Shown here in pieces: positions 49,215 through 60,435 of a stretch of 64,000 nt of DNA. Origin of the DNA: Spinacia oleracea (taxonomy: Eukaryota; Streptophyta; Magnoliopsida; Caryophyllales; Amaranthaceae); NCBI RefSeq assembly GCF_020520425.1, contig NC_079492.1, positions 112,937,157 to 113,001,156 on the forward strand. The letters are read 5' to 3'. The notes under the pieces were generated by a model that searched no databases, was not told the origin of the DNA, and worked only from the letters and a program-made list of their open reading frames with translations. The stretch's first letter is position 1, and each line of letters opens with the position of its first letter. The position numbers were made by a program, and so were the translations under genes.

Positions 49215-50603
49215 GTTTTAGGGTGCGAATCGAGGTTGGGGAATCGGAGATCCTTAAAAGGGGGAGTGACGGATGGAGCTTGGAGTTGCTATACTTTGTG
49301 TTGGTGATGTATCTTCGAGACGTACTAACCTTTGATTTTCAGATCGACGCCAAGTGGCAGAACCAGCCCTATGCATAAGACAAGCTAAAGTTTAGGCCCA
49401 AAGTTAAGCATTACTTAGTCTAGACTTTTGACTCTTCCTATCGATTTTCTATTCTCACTCTTGTTGGTATATTTTGGTTTTTCTTTAGGTCATTCTTTAG
49501 ATTTTTGGAACACTTGCCCGTGTGACATTCAAAGTTATTTTAATTAGCTTGCTCGGTTTTGGTGCCGAACATCGCCGTCATAGGAGGCCTAATGACGATA
49601 TAAAGAGTCGTTTATTTTATAAGTCGTTCTTAGAATCGAGTGCTTTTTCAACGTCCTCGTAGCAAATTAGTTACGAATTTTTTATTGCTACGTATATTTT
49701 GTGCGCGGGCACCGAGGCTGCGGTGCCTGGCCAAAAGGCCAAGCAGCAACTTCAGCGCCCAGCGCAGGGCGCGGAAATATTTGGCGCCCAGCTAGGGGCG
49801 CTGAAAATGCGTCCCAGACTGGTACTCGTATTCTGTTCGCGTATTATTTTTTTGTACATGCGACTTGATTTTGCGTGCTTGCCTAATAACGTCCTTTACG
49901 CGTCGTGAAGCGTTGTGGGATCCGTCACATGCAATCCTAGGCTTCACTTATTTTTGTGGCGATAGCCCGGGGTCGCGGAACACGTATCTTGGTATGACTC
50001 TTTGGCCAATCGGTTTTTTATGAATGTTTGGGCAATTTTTAGGGTCGTTGGTTTTCTAGCGTTATTTGTCACACACAATCACAATATAATCATGTAATTC
50101 GCTACACATAACTAACATTACAACATGAAGCAGAAATAATATGTCACGTAGTTTATGATAGGCTTCTATGGGTAATATTTGCGCCTGGCTTGGTACCGCT
50201 TCTATTGCAGATCCAACACATGCCCCGGTCGAGGTAGTGCATTCAACAGACGAATTTCGTCCCAAGAGGCCAATCACGATGTAAGCCAAGGGGGCATGCA
50301 CCAATGAGAGGGACCTTAGTGGGCGAGCGATTGGATTTGGGACAGGTGTACTACTAGCGACAAGTGCCGAGTGGACAACATTCAAAGCGTATGCACCCCC
50401 CGGTAGGCGATGGGTATCCTTAGTCCCAACTCCCGAGATGAAACATGCCAAGGGAGCCGAGATTCGTTATGCGGTTCTGCCCGTTCACATTAATATGCTG
50501 ATTTTCAGGTCGTCCCAACTTGATAAGGAAATAAACGCGGAGTAGGATCGTTTCACCCTTCGGCTATTTTAATTACCTACGAGCACGAGTATTTCATTAA
50601 CTT
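49215..50603 (-). other. Untranslated leader of the Tat-like element
   Basis: No coding region recognised. It contains one of the GCGCCCAG palindrome pairs (49751-49808). Confidence 0.5.
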
Positions 50604-50620
50604 CCCCAGTGGAGTCGCCA
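50604..50620 (-). other. Primer-binding site, tRNA-Arg type
   Basis: Minus strand TGGCGACTCCACTGGGG, one base after the LTR end at 50622. It matches the primer-site style of Tat/Ogre elements. Confidence 0.7.
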
Positions 50621-50621
50621 C

Positions 50622-52066
50622 TGTGAGGGGGTCGAAAAAGCACGAGGCTAATGCATGACCTCGTCCCTCGTGGGCGTGACGTCGTCAGATCAAGTGTAGT
50701 TAGATTTCCTGTGAGTTTACACCCAATCGACTAGTAATATAGGAGTCGCCATTCAGTTTTTAACGACAATGAGAAAAACTGACAAAACCCGGTTATCGTG
50801 ACATAAAGGGAGTGCAATTATGTTCGACCACGACGGCCATAGGTTCCCTTGTGATCCCTGGTGTGGGGATCGCTCAACGTACACCCGCAGGGCAGAGATT
50901 GAGAGTTCGGGGGACTGTAACTACCGAGAGGAGTGCTCATCGATAACTCCAGAGGCAGGTTATCCTTACTAGCTCAGCATAAATAATTGAAGGGACATGC
51001 GTTAACTATTAAACTATTCTGAATTGATTTTAGCAATATGCAACACATAATACTAAATCGATCGTGATTATCTTGTTTAGATTGATTTAAGGTACCTAGC
51101 ATGATAGTTCGTTTGTCCAAGATATTATCTTTATTAGGCGTGATAGATCAATCAGATTAATAGTTTAACAATTTTATAAAGGGTGATGAAAGCGATTAAA
51201 TCATGCGAAGGGACACATTACGACGCACCCTTGAGAGGTGCGTCACGGTTCTCAGAAAACTAACCACTTGGCTTTGCTATTTCTCCTTTTATCTAACGAA
51301 TCTCGGGTTTTTGAGCAGTATTCCAGTATTTAGGCTTAATTCATCAGCTACAAGGGACAGGATACGTTCTGTTCGACTTTTGGGTCGATTGCGACAGAAC
51401 GCGGGATCAATTTCGCAGCGTGAGGCTTAGGCTTAGGGTTGGAGTCAATACTCAGATTATGAATTGTGTGTCCTCTTTTCGTTGATTATGAGGCTGTATT
51501 TATAGGGAAAGAGTTGGTGGAAAGATAGATCTTTAGAATCCAAACCCAAAGAGAATTCGAAGACAACACGTCCCAGGTATTTTCAGCGCCCAGACCCAGG
51601 CGTTGAAAATAGGGTATGAGCCGAGCCTTTTGTCAGACTTGGACTCTTAATCACGGAGCTTTTGAGACTTATCAGAGTTTCTTAGTGCGTATCAACTTAT
51701 GACGGAATGCGTCTGGGCCCGTTACGAACTCTGGGTTCGTTAGGAATTTAATTAATACGTAACTCTTATTTTCGAATTATAACAGGAATGGAATTCCTTT
51801 ACCAATTCTATCTCTTTTAGGACTTTATGTTGGAGTGCAACACCTAATTCTGACAGATTTCTATCTTTTATGTCTTGCCACTTTTAACAACTACTTCTTA
51901 CGGCAGTTACCATTTTTAGCAGGTTTCTATAAATAGCAGGTTTGGCTGAAATGAAAGGGTGATTTGAGATTCGTTATTTTATAGGAGATGCGTTGCCAAG
52001 CGGAGATTTACGTTCTCATCATCGAACCTTCCCTTTCGGGAATGGGGACAAAAGTAGGTGTCTACA
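50622..52066 (-). repeat. 5' LTR of the Tat-like element
   Basis: 1445 bp. On the minus strand it starts TGTAGACACC and ends CCCCCTCACA. It includes a GCGCCCAG palindrome at 51580-51611. No partner LTR found in the window. Confidence 0.75.
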
Positions 52067-52512
52067 TGTTTCAAATTTTACGAATTGGGGAAAGGCAAAA
52101 TTAGGGTTTATACTAATCGGAAAAATCTGAAATTTTTACCATAGATCAATCTTGTACCCAGAAACATTGTGTCAAAATTTCAAGCAATTACGAGTAGTTT
52201 AGGTCAACCTTTTAATTGAATTACTGTCCGACACTTTTAATTTTTAATGAAAAATTAACAAAAACGCCCAAAAAACGATACTTCGAGGCCTGTTTTTGCA
52301 ATTCTATCCTCATGAGTTGATCTTAGAAAATCGTTTTCCATCAGATTAGGGTTTTAAAACTCGAAAAAACGAAAAATATTGATTTCGGACCTGATTATTA
52401 CGCAATTCATCCAATAATTCGTAAAAATTCCGAAAAATCAACAAAAATTCCAAATTTTTCGACAGATGAAAAAACAATAATAATCATGCTAATTCATGCT
52501 TTGAATACATAA

Positions 52513-52526
52513 GGCTGATGATACCA
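52513..52526 (-). other. Primer-binding site of the large copia, initiator-Met type
   Basis: Minus strand TGGTATCATCAGCC one base inside the LTR, related to the TGGTATCAGAGC site usual in copia elements. Confidence 0.6.
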
Positions 52527-52527
52527 C

Positions 52528-53524
52528 TGTTGGGGAATACAGTTAAACATAATAACATGTGCGGAAACAATCCCCAAAGTCAGGAAGCATGTATAAAGCA
52601 CGTACAGATTAAGCATACTTACATTTGAAGCGTGTTTTCCACAATAATTTGTCAACGAACACGAACTTAGAACTCCACTTGTCGTTCCTCTACTTGGTTC
52701 ACCGACATGTTCAGATCCGTCTTGATAATCGTAGCTTAGACAATCATTCTAGAGTTTGTGCTTTTGGGAAGAACACATCCTTGGAGGCTGAGAGAGAATT
52801 AGGGTTTCTCTCTCCTCCTTAGGGTTTGATGTGTGTGGCTGATTTGTTGCATTAGCATTAGGAAAAACATAATAGTCTAGGTTATATCAATAACCTATTA
52901 AGTGAGCCAAGCCAACCGGCCAAGCGTAGAGCCCGACCGGCCAGCAAGGCCCACGACCAAACCACTGCACAAGCGCGCAGCACACAACACGCGGTGGGCT
53001 GGGCCTACGCTGCTGTTGTTGCTGTTGCTTCTCCGTGCATGCACAGCCAAGGCAGCAAGGCCATGGGCCTTTGCTCCTTGCACTTTGCTCGTGGGCTTGC
53101 ATTCGTGTTTTCTTCAATTAATTATCATTCGATAATTCATTTATCGTTTCGTACTTGACGATCCATTGTCATACGATACGATTATTCGTTTCACCTAGCT
53201 TACGAATATATGCAATCACGATATACGATTTCACCATCTAATGTTAAATCGTATAATTATGTTTTCCAAACTAATTTCCCGAAAAGCTATTAAATGAATT
53301 TTCGATTCATTTAATCCGGTGATCTGTTACATGCCATTGGTGTGACCTTGTAGGTTCAGTCAAGAGTAAGTTGTGAGCTTAATATTCATTAGAACTCACT
53401 GATCGGAAGCATTGCTCCAGCTAGCTGTTCCGATCACTTGATCTCACTGAATTAATTGTTCGCAATTAATCTGAACCTTGGTATTAGACTTAATGCACCT
53501 TGGGTGAAGGACGTATTTCCTTCA
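52528..53524 (-). repeat. 5' LTR of the large copia
   Basis: 997 bp, the uninterrupted partner of 32044-34419. Differences are scattered substitutions and a few short indels. Confidence 0.92.
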
Positions 53525-54512
53525 CTGAAGTCCTTCACTTGGAAAGCATTAATGATTTTAAGAACTAGGGTAACTGAATTACAATTGACCCCACTGTACA
53601 TCTTCCCAGTCTAAAAGAAGTAAAGAATAGCTTTGTACACATCCTCTTCGATAATGTGCCAAATTTTCTTAAAAAACACAGCATTATACCCATCTACCCT
53701 AGGGGCTTTACTATCATCAATATATTTCAGAGCTTGATCAATTCCTGAAGTAGTAACAGGGGCACTAAGAGCATGAGCAGCTTCATAAGAGAGTCTATAG
53801 CCACTTAATTCTAAGGATGGGAATACCAGGAAGATTCTTATAGAATTTCTGAATTTCATCGGCAATGTCCTCATGATCAGTAAGCTTCATCCCTTGTTCA
53901 TCATACATAACAAAGATCTTATTCATACTTCTTCTCTGTTTGACTAAAGCAAAGAAGAATCTAGTGTTAGAATCCCCATTAGCAAGCCAATGGATCGTGG
54001 CTTTCTGCTTCAAAGTTGATTCTTCAACTGACAACCATTTCCCGAGTTTCTTAGTGTGGCTTTTTTCTTCAATTTGTAGGTTTATATCAGAAGGGTCATC
54101 AAGGAGTTGAGAGTGAATCATCTCCAGTTCTTGCTTATAATTGGAGATTTTCTTAATAATTCCAGCAAATTCCTCCTTAGGAAACTTCTTGAGTTCTACT
54201 TTTAATCTTTTGAGCTTGAACCAGACTCGATCCACTGAGAAGGGTGCCACTCGATCACATAATTGTGCCAGTCAGTAGCCACAACTTGCTCAAACTTGGA
54301 GTGATCAGTCATGAAATCAAAATATTCAAAAGGTATTCCTCCCTTTTTATGCCCATCACCAAACTGGAGGAGTAGAGGAGAGTCATCAGAAATTGAAGGG
54401 TGCATATAATCAACAAAGATTTGATCATAATGCAACATCCACTCCCCATTCGCCAAAGCTCTGTCTATCCTACTTGCAATTCTATCATCTCCAAGCCCTT
54501 TATTACTCTAAG
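53525..54512 (-). mobile_element. L1-type LINE, 5' part (endonuclease end, RT start)
   Basis: Minus-strand order: the C-terminal end of an apurinic endonuclease (ASRIDRALANGEWMLHYD, SISDDSPLLLQFGDG), linker (VWFKLKRLKVELKKFPKEEF, IHWLANGDSNTRFFF) and the RT start (DDSKAPRVDGYNAVFFKKIW). The last piece ends VKDFR at the copia boundary; the continuation PIAC..YKLISKIL begins at 32038. The LINE begins abruptly inside the endonuclease at about 54512, so it is 5'-truncated as is usual for L1. Multiple frame breaks. Confidence 0.85.
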
Positions 54513-55157
54513 AGTAAAAGTGCCTTGTAGCTCTAATTTATAATTTTCTTGTAAGGAAACAAACAGATTTTCCCTTTATGTTTTCTCTTGAAATTTGTTT
54601 TCCATTGAAAATCATTTTCCTTTGAAATATTTTCCGTTAAAACAAACGGAACCTTAAAGTATTTCCTAATTTCTTACTCCTCAACATAAAGATGGGAAAG
54701 ATTCCTATTATCCAACTTTAACACATTTTTGTTTTTCTTTTGACGGGAATTTTTAACAAGGTTTATCAGAGATCATACGAAGTAACTCAAAAAGTTATTT
54801 GAATGTATTGAAAAAGGGGTTTCAATTCCTACAACAAAAAAAGGGGCTTTCACTATATGGTCCGGTCAACATGGCCAGTATGGGTCTGGTCTGAAGGAGT
54901 TATAACAATGGGCTTAAAAGCACTTTAGGTCTTTAGCAATAAGTATAGTATGAGAAAATGAGATTTGCATGGTTTACACTTTACACTAATTATACTGAGC
55001 ATTTGCAGCTTAAAGCAGAAAATTAATAATTCAATAAAGAAAAAGAAGATGAAATTATTATTCAGAGATGATTAGTTCTTTCACAAGGTAGCTGCCTAGA
55101 TGGAAAAACTGAAGCTTACGGTGCATGATCCTTTACGTAACAAGGTAAAGTTCCAAG
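54513..55157. other. Intergenic; 3' side of the ATS3-like gene
   Basis: No gene. A small foldback TTTCCGTTAAAACAAACGGAA lies near 54627-54650. The last 100 bp are probably 3' UTR of the next gene. Confidence 0.5.
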
Positions 55158-55809
55158 TTAATGAAAAATCTTCCTTTTATGCTTGATACCAAAAGGAGTG
55201 ACTTCTCTATCACACAAGTCATAACCATGCCACACATGCCTAGGGAGATAACGACGGAAATAGAAATAATCCGAATTAAAACGGGCTTTATCTAGAACCC
55301 GGACTTGGGCGAAACCGGGACGCCAGTTATCTGATCCTGTCAGTTTTAGATACAAGTAGCAGATGGTTGTATCCACACAGGGTCCATCAACCTGAAATTC
55401 ATCAACATTGCAAGGCTGGAATGGTTTCCTTGGTACATCATCTAAAACACTTTGATCCATTTTATCTACCCATTTGACGTGCTTCCTGTTAAGCGGTCGG
55501 ACTAAAACGTCGTTGCTTTTTGAGTCCCCAAAACGTAGGCTGACGTGGTTAGATGTGCCAGCATTCTTGGTGCAACTGGTTTCTATGGTAATTACATAGC
55601 TGCAGTTCCCCTGCAACCCCAAACTGATCAATATATTCATAATACACAAATAAATAATAAGAAAGAACAAAATTACAATTATACTCAAGTTCACTTGTGC
55701 GTACCTTGATTTGCAGTTCCCTTGTTGCAAATACCATGTTCTGACAATTCAAGGCAAATGCAAGTAAAAACAGCAAAGTAGTGGCGAAAAATCGCTGATG
55801 AATCACCAT
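55158..55809 (-). CDS. ATS3 / embryo-specific protein 3-like secreted protein
   Basis: Two exons: 55809-55705 (35 codons) and 55610-55158 (150 codons plus stop), 185 residues. The intron has GTACGC and TTGCAG borders, phase 0. Residues 1-29 are a signal peptide (TTLLFLLAFAL core, cleavage near VFA/TRE). The mature part has the ATS3 (PF06232-type, PLAT/LH2-related fold) pattern: CSYVITIETSC, VSLRFGDSKSND, FQPCNVDEFQVDGPC, CYLYLKLTGSDNWRPGFAQV, YLPRHVWHGYDLC. The cysteines fit disulfides of an extracellular protein. Members are known as seed- or embryo-expressed; their biochemical role is not settled. Length and motifs match the family and I see no break, so it looks functional. It is the only intact host gene in the window. 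Confidence 0.88.
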
Positions 55810-55860
55810 TAATATTGTATCTGAGATGTCTCAGTTGTGTAGAAATTAGACCATGGTTAC

Positions 55861-55870
55861 CTTTATACTA
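55861..55870 (-). promoter_or_regulatory. TATA box of the ATS3-like gene
   Basis: Minus strand TAGTATAAAG, about 50 bp before the ATG at 55809. That is close, implying a short 5' UTR. Confidence 0.45.
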
Positions 55871-56744
55871 GAAAAATTCCCATGGGAATCATTCCTTGCT
55901 TCAAAGTATGAAAAAGCTCTGATTCTAAGCAGCATATCATATCGCTACGTACGTTTGTAATTTAACTTGCTTGGATTCTACTTAATTATACCGGTATTAA
56001 TCTCTGAATTAGCTAGCATTAATATTACAGTATTAGCATAAATCCTGTAACCTTAGTGAAGTCCCAAGTTTCTATTATTCTCTTTATCTCTTATTCATGT
56101 TCCTATATCAGAAAAGATGCCTCAAAAACTAACTTGAAAAGTAAAGCACATTGTACAACAATACGCACTATTCGCATTATTTTATGTTTCGTGCTTGTTC
56201 TTTAATGGGGTTGAACATCTCCCAGTCCCACACCTGATTAACAGATTATCACACCATAGAAGCACCCGCACCGGCTAATATCGATCTCCAAATATAGAAA
56301 ACATAAATTTCCTGATAAACAAGCTACTACTACTGTACTACATAGAATGTCACTGTGGAATATATACGAACTACTACCCACATGTTTACATAATACATAT
56401 CATCTCCATTCTCCAAGAACGAGTAAATACACCGGCATGTCTGATCAATCAACTGCCAACTGGAACAGATTCCTCCCTTGACAAATAAAATAGACCAATA
56501 TTACAAACAATTAATTAATAAAAACAAGGCATTGACCGTGACAAAAAATGATCTGAAACCTAAAGCATATTCATTATTCAAAGCAATATATAACAGAACA
56601 TGTTCCAAAAGTATTCTATATAGCACACCATTGCATTAAACTGGATTACTCAAGCATAACCTTGGACTAACATTTTGAACCTAAAAAATGGTGTAACAAA
56701 TTAAAATGCTGGGGGTACCACTCTAATCAAATGATCTACTTGAT
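55871..56744. other. Intergenic upstream of the ATS3-like gene
   Basis: No gene or named repeat recognised. It probably holds promoter sequence of the minus-strand gene; no specific element can be supported by eye. Confidence 0.5.
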
Positions 56745-57330
56745 CTTTTCTTTTTCTTTGATTTTTGTAATTTGTTTTTCCTAGGAATCTTCAAATTCTC
56801 CAACCGCAATGCTTTCATGCTTGATGCTTCCTCTTCCTACTCCCCTTGTAGTTGTTGCCCGACTTAATTCCAATCATTTTTTATTTCTTAATTTCCCTTG
56901 ATGAGTTGGTTTTTTCTTATGTTTCGTTTCTCCACTCCCTTTAACTTGATTCTCTTTGCTCCCTTGACGAGTCATGACTACTAGGGTAACTCTAAATTCT
57001 TTTTCAATTCTTTTTCAAGCTTGACTCTTTTCTTCGTCTTTTCTTTACTTCCATCAAGACTTTCTGTCTCATTCTCATTCTTGACTTCACTAACAGAGTA
57101 ACAGCACTATCATCATAAATCATAATCAGGTTGTTCCTCTTTTTGTTTCTTTTGCTTGTCGCCGTAACCTTTTCCAATTTCAATTGCGTGCCCATTACTG
57201 TCGTCCTGACTATGATGGTCACTAGAGACTTTATTCCCAGTACCACCAGTGATATCATGGTTTCCCCTCTCAACTTTATCTTTTTTTTCTTCTTAACTTG
57301 TTTTTTATTTACACTAATATAAACCTGCTC
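56745..57330 (-). pseudogene. Decayed Lys-rich nuclear-type gene remnant
   Basis: Minus-strand frames switch yet stay strongly hydrophilic: VNKKQVKKKKK near 57300; then KDKVERGNHDITGGTGNKVS and GDKQKKQKEEQPDYDL; then VSEVKNENETESLDGSKEK and KKRVKLEKELKKNLELP; further on KGSGETKHKKKPTHQGK; and MKALRLENLKIPRKNKLQKS with KKKKRSSRSFD ending at about 56729-56740. The charge pattern persisting across frames suggests a real, now broken, gene for a basic nuclear or nucleolar protein. At least three frame breaks. No family recognised. Confidence 0.4.
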
Positions 57331-59288
57331 CACGCTAATTTAGTGTGGATCAGGGCAACGGAGTAATTTGTAGGGGCTATATGTGTAAATGTACGTCATG
57401 TGACAGTTATTTTATGGTTTTAAATAGTAACTATATGCGTATTACAGTAACTATGTGTTTTTTAGAGTTTCAATGCGATTTTTGTCCAGCCCACTTTATA
57501 TACATTTTAAACTTTTTTATTTTTCAAAATTTCAGATCTGATTCCGGTCATTTCTCTTTTATTTCTCTCTCTTCATTTTTTCTCTATGCTTTTCAAAATT
57601 TAGCCCAAATTTCTAGGTTTTGTTCGATTTTCTTCGTAATTATCTTATAATTCTTATAATTTGATCTATTAGGTGAGGAAAAATTGGAGGAAGTAGTAGA
57701 TCAAGAAAGGAGGTTCGTCGTTGCCGAAACCGAATCGAAGAATTTGCGCTCGTCTACAAATCTTCGCAAGAATTTTTAGAGATCACATATCGGTTTGTTG
57801 CTTTTTAAAGAATTTTAAGTCTATTTTTATTTAAAATTGAAAATATTTGTTGTTTTGGAGAAATTAATGTTTGTGTTTTGCCGAAATAATGTTTTCACTT
57901 AGCGAATTCGATCAGTGACTTTACAATTTTAAATAGTAACTATATGAGTAATACAGTAACTATATGGTTTAAAAAGGTACTATGTAATTTTAATGGTTAC
58001 TATATGTGTACAATAGTTACTATATTATTTTAATGGTTACTATATGTGTACAATAGTTATTATTTAGTTGAGTGATTTGAAATGTTTGTTGTTTTGTTGA
58101 AATTAGGGTTAGTGTTTCACATAGTTAGTATATAAATGATATAGTTACCTTTAATTTATGTTGCGAAATAGTGTTTTTAATAGTCACTGGAATATCCGTT
58201 GTGTTTATGTTAGTAGTAGTTTTTAGAGTAACTATATTTTTTAAAAAGTTACTATAGTAACTTGAAAAGAGTACTATGTGTTTAAAATAGTTACTATGTT
58301 TTTTAGAAAGTTATTATAAGTTTATGAGCTTAAGATAGTTATTATGTTATGAACAGTTTATAGTGACTTTTTGATAAATAATAGTTACTATATGATTACA
58401 TTATGTACTATGTTATTTAGAGTATACTTTTGTTCGCTTCTTAGACAGTGGCTATATGATTATAATGGTTACTATATTATAATAATAATCCCTATATGTT
58501 TATATAGTTACTATATGTTTTATATAGTTACTATATTTTTGAAATAGGTACTATGTTTATTTTATCATGATTGGTTACCATATGTTTATTTTCTTCAACA
58601 ATATTTGTATGTTTTATATAGTTACTATATGTTTGAAATGATAACTATTTTAATTTATTATGTTCTTTGCATGTTTTTTATGTTATTCTATATTTTTAGG
58701 GATAGAGTTACTATATTATTATCACACCAACTATGTCTGCAACTATGTGACTAAATGACCATCAATAATATTTATAGGTATTATATCTTGTATAATAGTA
58801 ACTATATATTTGATATAGTTATTATCTACTTCGTATATTATAATGTTCTTTTTATGTTATTTGATGTCCTCTATGTTATTATTAATAAGAGTTACTATGT
58901 TATGATCACATTAACTATATGATCATAACAATAACTATATATGCAACTCTGCTAATATATAATATGACTATCATTAATATTAAAATATACTACATCATGT
59001 ATAATAGTAACTATATATTTTTAATAGTTACTATGTTATCATTTTGTTCTTTTTATGTTTTTTTTTGTCTTTATGTTATTAGTAATAAGAGTGACTATAT
59101 TATTATGACAGTAACTATATGACTATAACAATAGCTATATTTGCATTTCGGCGAATATCTTACCATCATTAATTCTAAGAGTTACTGTATGATGCATAAT
59201 AGAAACTATATGTTTTACATAGTTACTATGTCATTTTTTCACACTTAAATGTTAAATTATTAACTTAGTTTATATATTATTAATTCAG

Positions 59289-59444
59289 AAATACAAAGAA
59301 GATTCATCTAGAATTGAAGTCGGGCGAAGAATAACTTCTGCAAGGAAAACAAAAGCAGGAGAAGAAGAAGAAGAAAATTCTGACAACAATGAAAACCAAG
59401 GACGTGGTAGAGGAAGAAGAGGACCCGGACGTGGAAGGAGATGA
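59289..59444 (+). CDS. Possible Arg/Gly-rich terminal exon (partial)
   Basis: After an acceptor-like TTAATTCAG, 52 codons stay open to a TGA: KYKEDSSRIEVGRRITSARK, an acidic run EEEEEN, and RGRGRRGPGRGRR. Composition is far from the AT-rich surroundings, which suggests a captured exon of an RG-rich, possibly RNA-binding, protein. Upstream exons are not certain; 57690-57780 is the only other non-repeat stretch. Confidence 0.35.
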   Translation, partial: KYKEDSSRIEVGRRITSARKTKAGEEEEENSDNNENQGRGRGRRGPGRGRR

Positions 59445-59631
59445 CGTGCTACTATATTTTTTGAAAGAGTTAATAGTAACTCTAGAATATAAAGAATTAC
59501 TATATGATATAGAAGAGTAACTATTTCTATACGATATAAATATTTACTATATGATATAAAGCAGTCAATATCTTTGTGTATACATTATTAAGTAATTGAA
59601 TTCTTATCAAAATGACATCAAAAAATTATTG

Positions 59632-59961
59632 TACTCCCTCCGTCCCTTAATACTCGCACCAGTTTGACCGGTGCGGAGTTTAAGACATTTGAATTGACTT
59701 ATTAATTTAATGGGTGTTAGTTGATAGCGGGGTATTTTTTTAATATAGTTAGTGGGAAATGTGTAAGGGGTGGGGAGTAGTGAGTGAGGGGTGTGGATTT
59801 TTAAATAATTTTTTGAAGGAAGTAGGGGTGTAGGTGGGGTAGTAGGTAAGTGTGAGAAATAATATAATATTGATAAAGATTTCCATTTATAGAAGCGGTG
59901 CAAGTATTAAGGGACGGTCCGAAAAGGAAAGCGGTGCGAGTATTTAGAGACGGAGGGAGTA
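59632..59961. mobile_element. Stowaway MITE, complete
   Basis: TA-CTCCCTCCGTCCCTTAATAC at the left, GCGAGTATTTAGAGACGGAGGGAG-TA at the right. Same family as 29015-29328. Inserted in the TTACTATAT element. Confidence 0.88.
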
Positions 59962-60244
59962 TGACTATTAGAGTAATTATATTACAGTACAACTATATTA
60001 ACTGAACAGTTACTATATGATCTTTGCAGTAACTATGTCGCATATATTAATAATTATATTGTTAAAATTTACTGTATGACTAGTAGAGTAACTATATTGC
60101 ATATAAGTAAACTATATCAACGTAAGAGTTACTATATAGGCCGCGAATTTTTTGGATCACGTAAACATTGCTTGTCCATGTCATCTTTAAAAGCTGTAAA
60201 ATACCTAAAATACTCTGGTCCACACTAATAATAGTGTGGACCTG

Positions 60245-60435
60245 GTCCATGCAAGTGAGATTGCTTGTTTTTTCACTCCATCAAAACTTGATATTCCAGT
60301 ATATATTGTAATGTGCCCACCGTATTCTAAAGCTAGCTGTTGGGCCTTGTAGCATTAGGCCTACCAATTCAAAGTATATATACTTTCCTCATATCAGAAT
60401 TCCTGACATGGATTTCCGAGTTTTCCTTGTGTTAA
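60245..60435. other. Spacer before the F-box fragment
   Basis: No gene recognised; it could contain an upstream exon or intron of the following F-box/FBD remnant. Confidence 0.4.

Larger units (their letters stand above)
41130..52066 (-). mobile_element. Tat-like Ty3/gypsy fossil inside the copia
   Basis: Recognised parts on the minus strand: 5' LTR 52066-50622 beginning TGTAGACACCTACTTTTGTC; primer site TGGCGACTCCACTGGGG at 50620-50604, tRNA-Arg type usual in Tat elements; leader; gag-protease 49214-46398; an oppositely oriented open-frame block 43184-44984 as known from several Tat elements; tandem repeats 41560-42070. I recognise no polymerase region and no second LTR, so the left limit is approximate. 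The element is broken. Confidence 0.7.
32044..53524 (-). mobile_element. Large Ty1/copia (Tork-like) fossil with nested elements
   Basis: Two LTRs (32044-34419 and 52528-53524) in the same orientation and a perfect 5-bp duplication CTGAA (32039-32043 and 53525-53529). The purine tract next to 34419 and the initiator-Met primer site next to 52528 show it reads on the minus strand. A degenerate copia RT is visible at about 36738-37000. It carries a hAT derivative in its 3' LTR and a Tat-like gypsy element in its 5' interior. The LTRs differ by a few percent by eye, suggesting an insertion on the order of 1-3 million years ago. Broken in many places. Confidence 0.85.
57328..60244. mobile_element. 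Unclassified element packed with TTACTATAT motifs
   Basis: Both ends carry a ~20-bp palindrome, CCACGCTAATTTAGTGTGG (57330) and CCACACTAATAATAGTGTGG (60220), followed inward by GGA(T/C)CAG. Possible 8-bp flanks ACCTGCTC (57323) and ACCTGGTC (60240) agree at 7 positions. Between them dozens of copies of (A/G)TTACTATATG or TAACTATAT occur in both orientations, from 57400 to 60130. It holds a leader-like region (57540-57790), an Arg/Gly-rich frame (59289-59444) and a Stowaway MITE (59632-59961). No transposase. Could be hAT-like or CACTA-like; unresolved. Confidence 0.5.

Noticed and set aside
57131-57322. Hydrophobic 63-codon plus-strand frame
   Set aside because: It is the complement of the Lys-rich minus-strand remnant.
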